Below, piece by piece: positions 53,247 to 63,201 of a stretch of DNA of 64,000 nt. A model generated the notes under the pieces. It was given only the letters and a program-made list of their open reading frames with translations. It ran no database searches and was not told the DNA's origin. Source of the DNA: Pyropia yezoensis (taxonomy: Eukaryota; Rhodophyta; Bangiophyceae; Bangiales; Bangiaceae). Where the stretch lies: assembly GCA_009829735.1 (NCBI GenBank), contig CM020618.1:17159346-17223345 (forward strand), read 5' to 3'. A program made the position numbers and the translations under genes. Within the stretch, counting starts at the first letter, position 1, and each line of letters starts with the position of its first letter.

Positions 53247-54776
53247 ATGGAGCCATCGTCAACTAGGTTTTCGGACGACGGCGGACCTCCATTGGTCGGT
53301 GATGGGCTCGCGCCCTCGCTCTCGGTTGAGACCCCTGAGGATCGTCGTTTCCCCTCAGGTGCACTCTCGGGGGTTGACCGAGACTCAACTGGAGTCGAGA
53401 TTCCTCTCCTGGCGAAAACTTTCCGTCGGGAGACGACCGATGTGTTGCGGCAGGCTTTGCCGGAACTGGTGCTCACGATGACGATTACCACTTTAAATCA
53501 GATTGTGGCGAGTTTGCCACATGGTCTCATTGTCCAGACCGGAGTGGGGCTCTCGAGCCCGCAGACGCAGGGACCACTTCACCCTTCGCCTGTATCGGAG
53601 CGTCCCGAACAGGGACCAACCCCTGTGCCTCCCAACTTGGGGACCACGGGGACGTCAGCAGGTCGAGCGCCGACTACAGGGGCGTCTCCTGTAGAGATAC
53701 CGGGGGTGACACCAAGCCCGCCGGTGCTCACAGCAGAGACGAGTCAGCTTACATCTCGGCCCCAGCGGCTGTTCCCTCAACGTGAGGTGCTGCTCAAGAT
53801 CCAGGTAGCCAAGCCGGTCTATCAGGGTATCTTTGTCTGTGAGGCGTACGCCCTGAACAACAAGTCAGTGGCGTATGGCCCTGTTCAGGCACGAGATATG
53901 GGCCGTGCCAAGAAGAACGAAACTCACTCTTTCGGGCACAAAGCGGAGTGGGATGGAAATCCTCCCCTCCGTGTCTTTGGGTTTCTACGTCGCTTTACAA
54001 AAGCCTGTGACGACAATGCCATAAGTGAAGGCATAGCTTTCTACATGCTACAGGATTTCACCAAGGGCGACCTACGGACGGAAATTATGTCCGTCATGCC
54101 CAGTTCCTCAGTTTGAGGCGCTGGTGAGGTGACGTCTTACGTAGAGCTTATAAACTGGTTGTTGAGGGCTATGGTCGAAGAAGCCGCATTGGCTTCTCAA
54201 GTCGAGGAGCTTACGCAGGCGCACCAGGAGGAGAATGAGGAGGAGTTGCCCATCGCTGACCGAGTCCGTAAACTTAACAATCTCGTTGGCTTTCTTCACC
54301 CACAAGCTGTGGTGAAGAGTCGCTTTGTGGAAGGTCTCCATTGTTCGGTCTGTATGGAGACCCGGGAGCATGATACCTCCCGGGTGACACTGGCCGAGTT
54401 GGCCAGGTTTGCCTACCGCAGAGGGGAGGCTTACCGCAAGGTGCAAGATGAGGAACGCCAGGAACGGCAGGCCGAGTTGGCCAAGGAGAGAGCAAAGGCT
54501 GGCAAAGCCAAAGAGCTACGAGAGGCTCGCCAAATCCGTAAGAAAATGGTGGCGGCCGCTGTGAGAACTTCCCAAGGCAGCCTGTAGGGCTCCCAAGTCG
54601 GGAAGACCCTCCCGGGAACGGAGAATCGGTGTTGGAACTGCAACACTGATGGACACTGGGCGTTCGACTGCCCTTTGATGAGTTCACGCATTCAACAACT
54701 TTTCAAGATGCAAGCAAGAAGACGGCAACGAGCGAAGTACGCTCGCACCCCGAGGGGAGTACGCGGCCGGTGGTGA
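53247..54776 (+). pseudogene. gag: Gag remnant with CCHC zinc knuckle
   Basis: One frame from ATG 53247 to TGA 54776, interrupted by TGA at 54114 and TAG at 54585. It holds a Pro/Thr-rich N-terminus, a capsid-like region (HKAEWDGNPPLRVFGFLRRF, AFYMLQDFTKGDLRTEIMSV, ELINWLLRAMVEEAALASQV, VKSRFVEGLHCSVCMETREH), a basic coiled coil (KVQDEERQERQAELAKERAK) and a knuckle CWNCNTDGHWAFDC (CX2CX4HX4C) near 54635. The layout is that of a Ty3/gypsy Gag. It is dead because of the two in-frame stops. Confidence 0.75.
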
Positions 54777-55035
54777 ATGTGGAGATACCCTCGGCGGAAG
54801 AGGCGGACACGCCGTCCTCGGACTCGCCGTCCTCCCCTTCGTCTTCTGACTCTGATGCGAGGTCGGCGGGAAACGAGTAACCGCTGGAGCTGGTCGTCCG
54901 AATCTCACAGCGGCAGCCTCGGCCAAGTAGGTCCAGAGGACGAATCAACCCTGTCGCATTCTGCGCCGACCCAAAGGGGTCCGCCCACCGCTGGTAGGAC
55001 TGCCTAAGAACGTTAACCCACGTCGGGTCATCGCT

Positions 55036-55310
55036 GTGCTGACCGGACAGAACTTCCAGGTGGCTGGCCGGGTGGAGCTAGCCCCAGGCCGTGTGTATTG
55101 TGCCCGTACCGTACTGGATACTGGCCCAGTCACTTCCTTGATTCGCAAGTCGCTGATACCCAAGGAAGTGGAACTCCAACGTTGGAGGTCTAAGGCTTAC
55201 TATATGATCGACATCAATGGTGGGATACTGCCCATCGTTCGTGCTGTGACCCTGCCAACTAAGCTGGGGTCCCACAAGGTCTACGTGACCTATGGCCCAA
55301 GAAGCATGCG
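55036..55310 (+). pseudogene. Retropepsin fragment following the gag remnant
   Basis: The frame reads LTGQNFQVAGRVELAPGRVY then CARTVLDTGPVTSLIRKSLI, the DTG active-site motif of a retroviral-type aspartic protease, followed by VRAVTLPTKLGSHKVYVTYG. Pol stops abruptly at about 55310, where transposase sequence begins, so RT and integrase were lost at this junction. Confidence 0.65.
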
Positions 55311-55319
55311 GATGAAAGC

Positions 55320-55700
55320 CGCCCCGCCCCTCGATACCTGGTACAAGACCTGGCGGCATGGTTCGGTGTATTCATCCTGATTTCGCTAGTGGCCCACCCG
55401 GAGCTGAATCCGATTGAGATGGTGTGAGGCACATCAGAGATGGCGCTGAAAAGGACGAATACGAGGTTTTCCCTCGTGACCGTGCGGTCGCTAGCCGAGG
55501 CGGAAATCGCCAAGATTACGGCCGAGGTGTGGCAGCGATATGAGAATCACGCTATCCAGGTGAAGGCGTACTATCGCAGCGTCAAGGACATCAATGCGGA
55601 GGTGGAGGCTGCCTTTCCTGGGGACACGGATGAGGATGAGGCGGAGGAGGAATCTTTCCATGGGGGAAGCGAGGACAAGGATGAGGGCTCGGGCGAGTAG
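55320..55700 (+). pseudogene. DDE transposase, C-terminal fragment
   Basis: In one frame: YLVQDLAAWFGVFILISLVA, then HPELNPIEMV, a TGA at 55425 where Trp is expected, then MALKRTNTRFSLVTVRSLAE, AEIAKITAEVWQRYENHAIQ and an acidic tail ending in TAG at 55700. HPELNPIExxW is the conserved third-acidic motif of Tc1-like/DDE superfamily endonucleases, and the following segment matches the usual helical C-terminus. It is probably the 3' end of the transposase whose 5' end lies at 44563-45006, though the catalytic middle is missing from both. Confidence 0.65.
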
Positions 55701-56560
55701 TAGGACAGGCTTGGGTTTATACTTTTGTGTGTGTACATGATTCTTTTTCCTCGATTGTTGGACGGTCCTCGGACAGGGTCTCCCGGTTGAGGAAATCGAC
55801 TGAAGACACCGCACCTGTTGGATGTGTCGACTGATAGCTCTCTTGAATTTACCCCGAATGTGAGTTCTCACACTCTTTTTTGGGCAGCCGAGGACGAATG
55901 GCAACGGGGGGCCCCGCGGAGGATGTGGGTAGCGGAGGCGGAGGTCACTGAGTCCCGAGCTCCACCTGCGTCGGCGGGGCCCGCGGGGGGTGCCCTCGCT
56001 GACTCTCGAGTGGGCAGTGGCGGCTGCCGTGGCGCCGCGCGGACGGGGGTTCCGGGCGTGTACACGTAGCTGTGAGGGGCAAGCGCGGTTGCAGGGGGGG
56101 TACGTGGGGGGGCTGAGGGCAGGCGAATGGGGAGGTGCGCCCGGGGACCGTGAGAGGACGGGCCGGGGCGGGCGGGAACGGGCGAGGGCTGGGTTGCGAA
56201 CGAAGGGCGGTGCGCGTTTGGTATGGGGGCCCGGGGAATGGCAATGATTGACGTGTCGGACGGACTGACGCGTGGGTGGACGGTCGTGCCAGCGGCGGTG
56301 GCCGGCTCGCAGGAGCATCCTGAGAATCGCGCGACAAAGATGCAAAGGGCGCACGCACAAGACTGCACGAGAAAACGGCGCAAAAGCTCAGTCGGCAACA
56401 CGACGCGAAAACATATAACACCATCGAGGGGGCCCCGCAGAGCGGCTGCACCACAGCGCCCTGCAGCCTCATGAGGTCATCATCTCCCCTCTCATGACAT
56501 GACTGGTGGGACCTTGCTGCCATGGCATCCATCGCAGACTACATCTGCTGATGAGGGAGT
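55701..56560. other. Post-transposon spacer
   Basis: Moderate to high GC with no supported gene. A Pro-rich minus ORF (56360-55491) overlaps the transposase fragment antisense and is not credible. Nothing else is seen. Confidence 0.3.
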
Positions 56561-56564
56561 GTGG

Positions 56565-56900
56565 ATTCACAGTTTCTTGGTCGAGACGGGGAAGCAAGGC
56601 CCAGCCCCGCTGTCCCTCCCCTCTCCCCGCAAGAGTCTCTTCTGAATCTCGCCTATCAGAATCTCCCCTACCAGCACCTGCTCCCCTGCCACACGAAAAT
56701 TGAACGCGATAGAATGCAGAAAAACATCAAATTCACGTTTAATGTACTATCAAACGAAGTAACCCTGATTGAAGGAAATCCGAGATCAAATGCAAAGAGA
56801 GAAGCGGGTCAGACCAGCTGTCTGCCGCCCCTCGTGTGGCCCGCCAAGCCACCTGCGTGGATTCAGTACTGCTACTCTTTCCTATCGATTGCCGTGCTCG
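56565..56900 (+). repeat. LTR-like repeat, copy D (partial)
   Basis: Shares CAGTTTCTTGGTCGAGACGG, CCCAGCCCCGCTGTCCCTCC, CCACACGAAAATTGAACGCG, AATGCAGAAAAACATCAAAT and GCGGGTCAGACCAGCTG with copies A-C, but is more diverged and lacks the 5' part and TATA region. Confidence 0.6.
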
Positions 56901-57940
56901 TAGCGATCGGCCGCTCGGCCTTCGCTCTGTCACTCGACTGCCATGATGGTTCGCCCTTACCTTCGACGAGGGTTAACTGTAATAGCTTTCGCGTTCCGCT
57001 CTTGCAATTGGTCGGTCCCATTTCCTGTTTATCGATGGACACTTTGTCCTAAATCCTAAGTGACTATTTGTTTGTCCTTTGCCCTGAGCACAACGCTTTG
57101 GTTAGGCGAAGTCTAGACGGCACCCAAAAAAGTGCTCGTGTCTGCCAAGACACGGCTTAAGCCCGTGTTTTCGGATGCGTGCACCGTGACCGTCTTGACC
57201 ACCAAACATGAAGCACACGTACCAGGACATGTCGTGGTCGTGTTTCGCGGACTCGTCTAATCTGGACAGGCCACTGCCATGCATAAAAAGCCGTTGTTTG
57301 GCCGAGATCAATCAAATCCGAAGGCTATGAGCAGCTCGTTCGCTCTCTCTGGCTGTGATCGGGTGTTCAGGGCGTGCTCGAGAGTGGGCAGAAAACGTAG
57401 TGTTTTTCCGCCCACTTGGAGGCGTGTCTGCAACTTGGTTTGACTCCGACTTGTCTACATAAATATCTTGTGCCCCGAAAGGTGTTCACGAAGTGTCCTC
57501 GAACGACGTGCCGTGCGCAGACCAATCGGAGAGCTCCCTGCCCGTGTTTCGCGTCTGAGGCACCCTTTTTGTCTGCTGTCTAGACAGGTCCATAGCCTGT
57601 CTGGCCCAAGAAAGGGCCACCTTGCCGGCCGAGGTCGTTCTCTATCTCCTTCAGAAACAAAACCTAACTTCGTCGATAGGACAGTAAGCTCGATCTCATT
57701 GTGTTCTTGTTCGTTATTGTGTCTGAGCAAGTGTCTCGTAGCAGCGTGTTCAAAATCGGGCTGCCACGTGTAATGCTCTAAGCGGGCCAGCTCTGCCAAA
57801 GGCATTCAGGGCCTGTCCCGAGTGCGGTACGTGTCAAGAGAAATAGCACGGCCACATGTATACTTCCCTCACAGTCCCCCGCTACCACGGAAATTCTGCC
57901 AAGCCCAGACGCAAGCGCTGGCGCGCGGTGCCTGCTAGCA
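56901..57940. other. Lower-GC spacer, nothing recognised
   Basis: About 1 kb of near-balanced composition, unlike host-gene DNA here, suggesting old transposon sequence. ORFs of 60-116 codons have no motif. Confidence 0.35.
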
Positions 57941-58093
57941 GCGCAGTGGGTCTAAAACCGAGTACCTGCATTTCCGTGCAAGACGGCCCTCAGGGGGTCG
58001 TGGGGGCCTGCTTACAGAAGCCGACCCCCCCACAGAGGCCGTAAAGGCCATCTTCCACGGAAATGTAGGTACTCGGTCTGAGACCCACTGCGC
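57941..58093. repeat. 153-bp hairpin (foldback MITE or transposon end)
   Basis: The left 38 bp (GCGCAGTGGGTCT...CATTTCCGTG) recur inverted at 58056-58093 with about four mismatches, and inner segments (GGGGGTCG / CGACCCCC) also pair. It lies 78 bp beyond the end of the minus-strand transposase remnant, so it may be that element's terminal structure. Confidence 0.65.
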
Positions 58094-58171
58094 AGGCGTC
58101 TTTTTTTGGACCGTTTTGATGGGGCCGCGCACCCGTTGGTCCCTCGTGGTGAGGGCTTCTCGCCCACGACT

Positions 58172-59420
58172 TTACGTGCGCTGCTGCTTGTCGGCATCAT
58201 GCTTTGCTGCTTTCTTCGCCTCGTCATTGTATGCCTGCAGCTTTTCGTTAATGGCCTTGGTGACAGCCTCAGAGTTGGCCAGCACCGCCTTGCCGCTATT
58301 TGAAATCGACCCGTATGACCACGTGACGTCCTCCATCTGGCGGACAGCTTCTGGCTCCAGCCAGGCCACCCGGGTCGGCATGTGGACGGCGCTATGGGCG
58401 GCTGCCGTCCCCTTGCCAGTCCGTAGCCGATTGACGTCTATCTAGTTGACGTCAGTGGTCCATATACCACAGTTTTTGAAGCTGGTCTTCATACATTGTG
58501 GTGCCATTGTCGCCAACCAGCTTGCCGCAATCGCCTGGAGAAGGTTTCGGACGTCCAAGCCTGCATTCGCCGGGATGGACGACAGAGAGGACCGCATGTG
58601 CGTGCGTTCACTGGTCTTGACGGCCAGGAAAATGCGGTCATCGCACGGCTGTAGAATGTGCGAAAGGTGTGAGGGGTACATTAATGCGTACACATTGGCG
58701 GCCCGCAGGGCCAGGAGCCCATCCAAGTCAAAATGGACCTTACAGCCGTCGAGCAACAAACGCTTGGACTCTCCTGGGCGCACCTTGCTGAGAAGAAGGG
58801 GCTCAGAGTAGGCCCGCTCCCCCCAGAGCACCTGGTTGAACCCCGGGGGGTCCCTCCGGCGCACCTCCGCATCAGGGTCCTGGGACGTACTTCTTGGTAC
58901 CATCGTCGCGTGTGGTGTACATAAGCGGGGCCTGGTTGGGGGCCCCAGGCAAGACCACAAACGGCAGAAGCGCCGACCCGTCAGCGCACACACAGGCCGC
59001 CACAGTTGCCTTGGCACCGTTGTCCTTCAGCGGCGGAAATACAAAGTCCAGTTGCTCCACCCCAGCAGGTACGAAAACCTTGCCACCAGCTCCATCCAAT
59101 AGCTCCTTAGCATCGAACATGGACTCATCCATAAAAAAAACTTGGCGGGCGTGGGTGATGTGTAGTTTTTTTGCGAGAAAAGAGAGGGCACCGAAAGTTT
59201 TGGCGACTGCCTCTGGCGATGCTGCCTTTCGTGCGAGCCGCTTCGAGGAAGGAGGGCTTGAACGGCTCCAGGGTCGGGTGCCACCCCACAAAGAGGTCAA
59301 ACTAGCGCCTTCCAGGGCTGGCGTCGGGACCAAAGTACTACTGGGCGAGCTCAAAGCGCTCCGCGTTCATCCCCGTAATGTAGTCCTTGAGCAACAGCCG
59401 CGGGGTATCTGCGGTCACAT
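58172..59420 (-). pseudogene. Pogo/Tigger-like DDE transposase remnant
   Basis: Minus strand. It begins near 59420 (PRLLLKDYITGMNAERFELA followed by an in-frame TAG), passes through the first catalytic region VFFMDESMFDAKELLDGAGG and KATVAACVCADGSALLPFVV, has a frameshift at about 58900-58930, then LLLDGCKVHFDLDGLLALRA (second Asp, where DGCxxH is expected), YPSHLSHILQPCDDRIFLAV (the LQPxD motif) and FKNCGIWTTDVN. An in-frame TAG at 58444-58442 is followed by RLRTGKGTAAAHSAVH and VTWSYGSISNSGKAVLANSE to 58172. The LQPxD block and length fit the DDE_1 (pogo/Tigger) group. At least two in-frame stops plus a frameshift make it dead. Confidence 0.75.
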
Positions 59421-60853
59421 GTTGAGAGACAAGGTTTTACCAGTCAAAGTAGGAAAGAGCTCGCAGGCGCGCAATAGTGGGTCCGCGGAGGGGGGAGCCC
59501 GTTCAGGCCGTGCCCCACGCGCGGCGCCCCCGACACAAGAACCGGCCTGCCTCGTCACCGCAACAGGTCCATTTGCAATTGCAGCGACGTTGCCAGGCTC
59601 AGAACAGGTAGGCGGCATGATAAGATCAAGAAATTGCTCCGGGGGGGGCAGTATGTAAGGTAGGAGGGGGGGACGGAGACACCTTTGGGTTACCAGTGCC
59701 GCACCAACCGCGGCCGAGTCGGAGAGATCGTTGGCAGTGGGGTCAGTTCGGCGGTACACGTGGGCCACGTGGCCTGGCCAGTGTAGGGGCCGTGGCCCTA
59801 TCTTGGGCCAGACAAGCAATGTCTCTTCCTTCGTTGCTCTCTGACTGGCACAGGCTACGGCCCCACTGTACAGCAGCGTACAAGTCGGCTCGCCATCCGT
59901 ACGTACGTAAGTTTCCGCTGGCTGGTAGGACAGACGGGGGTGATGTTGGACGTCCTCGGATGCGCCACTGTTCTGCTTGGCTGGGACGAGACACTGCGTG
60001 CTTTGGCAGTGGCCATACGCTGGATTGGTAGGGGGGGGGGGGGGGGGGGGAGGGGGCGGAGCCCCTGGGCGGGTGGGAGGCGGAGGGGACGTTTCACTTT
60101 GGGGTGCGACATGGGACCCACCTTCCCAAGCGCGTTCGACCCGTCTCCGCCCCATTTCATCCCGGCCACAGGGCTTCTTTCTTCCTTCTGCCGCTCTGTT
60201 CTCCGGCGTGCATCTGCAAAACAGCCGCCTGCGCTGAGCACCACCCCCCATCTGACCCCTTTCGCGCCCCCGTGGGGCACCAGACCCACGCGCGCGCTTG
60301 CCGGTCCCCCCACACACACCAGCAGCCCCCTTCCCAGCCTGCAACGGTCGGTGGGCGTGCCGCGCCGTCTGGAGGGAGCCCCCGCTGGCAGGCAGGGGCA
60401 GCGGAGCAGCGTAGCCGTGGGGGCGCGCCGACGGCGTGGCCGCCGCGCCCACCGTTTCTTTTTTTTTTTTTTCTTTTTTTCCATCCCCGACGCTCTCCCT
60501 CGTTTGCGCCCCCCGCCGCCAAACGCCGGTGGGGTGTGTGCTGGGTGAGGCCTGGCCGCCACCCGCCGGTGCGGGTGGTGGCGCTGGCCGCCGGTGCGGG
60601 TGGTGGCGCTGGCCGCCGGTGCGGGTGGTGGCGCTGGCCGCCGGTGCGGGTGGTGGTGCTGGCCGCCGGTGGCCCCCCCCCCCTGACCGCTGTCGGGCGG
60701 CGCGTCCGCGCGTGTCCCGCCCGGTTCTCTCCCGCGTGGCCCCGGTCGGGGCGCTGCGCCTCGTGCACAGCCTAGAGGCACCCGTGGCATAGGCGATCAC
60801 TGCAACGTCCGAGATGGGGAACCACCCCAGTCGCTCTCGCTGTCCACCGTGTA
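59421..60853. other. Mixed spacer with G- and T-runs and a minisatellite
   Basis: Contains a G run at about 60031-60050, a T-rich run at about 60459-60482 and the 25-bp minisatellite at 60560-60672. Long minus-strand ORFs here are Arg/Pro/Gly-rich and lack motifs. No gene is supported. Confidence 0.35.
60560..60672 (+). repeat. 25-bp minisatellite
   Basis: About 4.5 copies of a 25-bp unit with GCGCTGGCCGCCGGTGCGGG (starts at 60581, 60606, 60631). The period is not a multiple of three, which argues against coding. Confidence 0.85.
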
Positions 60854-61715
60854 CAGTCGGTACCCAATATTATCCGTACGCTTTTGGAAACAACTAGAGG
60901 TGCCAGATCCGGCTGCCCGATGCGGCTTATGGCACCAGATTGCCCCATTCGGCGCGTGGTCGCGCCCAAGTGCCACAGCACCGTCCGTGTATGTGAGCCC
61001 ACAGCTCAGCGCCCAGGACCCCGCCGTGGTCGGCAGGCACCATGGCGGGCTCATCGCGTCGCCCTCTGTCCGACGGTGAGCGCGCGGTCATCACTGGCCC
61101 TCTCCAACAGAAGAAGTTCTTCCGGGCCATTGGTACGGATTTGGGGCGCTCCGAGAGCACCGTCGCCTACGCAGCTATGGACATCCGCACGGAGTCCGCC
61201 CGCGCCAGGGTGGACGAGCGCGGTCGCCCCAAAGTTTGGACGGACCGTGAGCTCTGTAACCTCAAGCGGGCGCTTGACACCGACGGGTTTTCCTCTGTGG
61301 CATCCCTGAAGGAGATGGTGAATAACACGCGCACCCAAGCGACGGGAGGGCCCGAGAAGGGACCAGTGTCAGTCTCAGCTGTCCGTAGGGCCGTCCGGAG
61401 CTTGGGTTTTCACTCCAGGGTAGCGGCCAACAAAACCCTTCCTGTCTGCCAAGAACGTCGCCTAGCGCCTTGTGTGGGCCACAGCGCACCGCGGCTGGAT
61501 GGCTCTGCGCGACGGGTGGGACGCCATTCCTGCTTCGTTTTTTTCAAGTCTCTTGTGGAGTCGATGCCCTGTCGTGGGGGGTGTGTGATAGCCGCTGGGG
61601 GTGCTAGCACCAAGGATTGACCAGCCCGGGGCCTGGATTCGATGGGTGGCCTGTTGTCCAATCGATCCGTACGGATCTCGTTTTTCGCCGTACGGATAAT
61701 TTTGGGTACCGACTG
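60854..61715 (+). mobile_element. Tc1/mariner-family relic with intact TIRs
   Basis: 862 bp bounded by 27-bp terminal inverted repeats beginning CAGTCGGTACCCAA and ending TATCCGTACG inward, with one mismatch, flanked on each side by TA (60852-60853; 61716-61717). Inside is the N-terminal part of a Tc1-like transposase. It is internally deleted and presumably non-autonomous. Confidence 0.85.
61042..61560 (+). pseudogene. Tc1/mariner transposase N-terminal remnant
   Basis: ATG 61042 opens MAGSSRRPLSDGERAVITGP, KKFFRAIGTDLGRSESTVAY, GRPKVWTDRELCNLKRALD and VSVSAVRRAVRSLGFHSRVA: the paired helix-turn-helix and GRP linker of Tc1-like transposases. After ANKTL at about 61440 the frame shifts by one base; the other frame gives LSAKNVA, a TAG, then RLVWATAHRGWMALRDGWDA, the usual segment before the catalytic domain. 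The DDE core is missing. The frameshift, stop and truncation make it a pseudogene. Confidence 0.8.
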
Positions 61716-61717
61716 TA

Positions 61718-61849
61718 CACTAAGTACCCTTGCAATGGGAGCCCGCACACCCCTGTGGGGCTGCTCGACTCCCAACCCCGCGCCCGCGCGACCCACCCCG
61801 CGCGAGTGGACCCCGCGCCGTGACCTCCCCCCCCCCCCCCCCCCCAGCT

Positions 61850-61895
<46 letters not shown>

Positions 61896-62740
61896 AAAAG
61901 CGCGTGCGTCGGTCGGGGTGCGCAGAGCCGCGCTCGCCCCCCCCCCCCCCCCCCCCCACAGCAGAGGCACACGGACGCTCGCCGCGTCGGCCGGCACGGG
62001 GCGGGCTCCGTCTCCCCCCCCCCCCACCTCCCCACCCATCATCCCCTTCCCCCCCCCCGACCGTAATCCCCCGTCTACCTGGCGGCGTCAACCCCCCCCG
62101 CTCCCCCCCCCCCCCCCCCCCCCTCCCCGCCCCCGTCGGCACCCTTCCTCCCGCCCCTGCATCCCTGCATCCCTGCATCCCCCCCCCCCCCCCCCAACAA
62201 CGCGCGGTCACGACGGGCGCTCCACCGCCGGTGGACGCTGCCGTCGACCGCCGCCTGGCGTCGCTACCCGACTGGCCGCACCCCCCGCCGCGGCCACCCC
62301 CCACCCCCACACCCCTCCGCCCTCCCCTCCGCCCTCCCCCCCTCCCCCAACGCCGCCCCCTCCCGCCCCCGCGCGCTCTCCCGCGTCCCCCCCCCCCCTC
62401 CCCCCCCTCCCCTCCCCCCCCTCCCCTCTTCCCCCCTCCCGCTCCCGTTCCCGCCGCCACCACCACCACCAACGGCCTGCGCGCGCCCTCGAAACGGCAG
62501 TGGTGGGTGGGGGTGGGGGGGGGGGGGGGGGGGGGGGGAGGGGGGGTGCCTGCCCCCGAGCGCCATGCACGCCGACGGCGCGTCGGCGGGGGGGGGGCGG
62601 GGGATGGCCGCCCTCGTCGTTGCCGCCGCCGCCGGCCGCGCAGCGGCGGCGGCGGCGGCAGGCGTGCCGCCGTTGGGGTGGGGGGGGCGGGGGGGGGGGG
62701 GGGGGGTGGGGGGGGCGGGGGGGGGGGGGGGGGGGTGGGG
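61718..62740. other. Homopolymer-rich region
   Basis: Runs include poly-C at about 61828-61846, poly-T (about 41) at 61854-61894, several poly-C runs between 61938 and 62195, and poly-G at about 62516-62539 and 62680-62747. No gene is supported; run lengths here are unreliable. Confidence 0.5.
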
Positions 62741-63140
62741 GGGGGGACCGCCGCCGCCGCCTGTTCCGCCCCCGCCGCCCCGTCGGCGGCCGCCGCTGAC
62801 GCCGGCGGTGGCGGCTTTCCTGGCGGCGCCGGCTTTCCCGGCGGTGGCGGCTTTCCCAGCGGTGGCGGCTTTCCCGGCGGCGCCGGCTTTCCCGGCGGTG
62901 GCGGCTTTCCCGCCGCCGCCGCGCCACCGGCGGGCGTTGACGCCGCCGGCGGCGGCCTGCCCGGCGGCGCCGCCGGTTTTCCCGCCGCCGCCGTGCCGCC
63001 GTCGGGCGTTGGCGCCGGCGCCGGCGGCTTCCCCGTCGGCGGCGGCGGCGCGTTTCCCGTCGGCGCCGCGCCGCCGTCGGACGGTGGCGCCGGCGCCGGC
63101 GGCTTCCACGTCGGCGCCGCGCCGCCGTCGGACGCTGGCA

Positions 63141-63201
<61 letters not shown>

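Noticed and set aside
35653..61480. Reassignment of TAG to an amino acid, suggested by in-frame TAG in the ankyrin gene and in transposases
   Set aside because: The intact CR gene ends at a TAG, and most other in-frame TAGs are in decayed mobile elements that also contain TAA, TGA and frameshifts.
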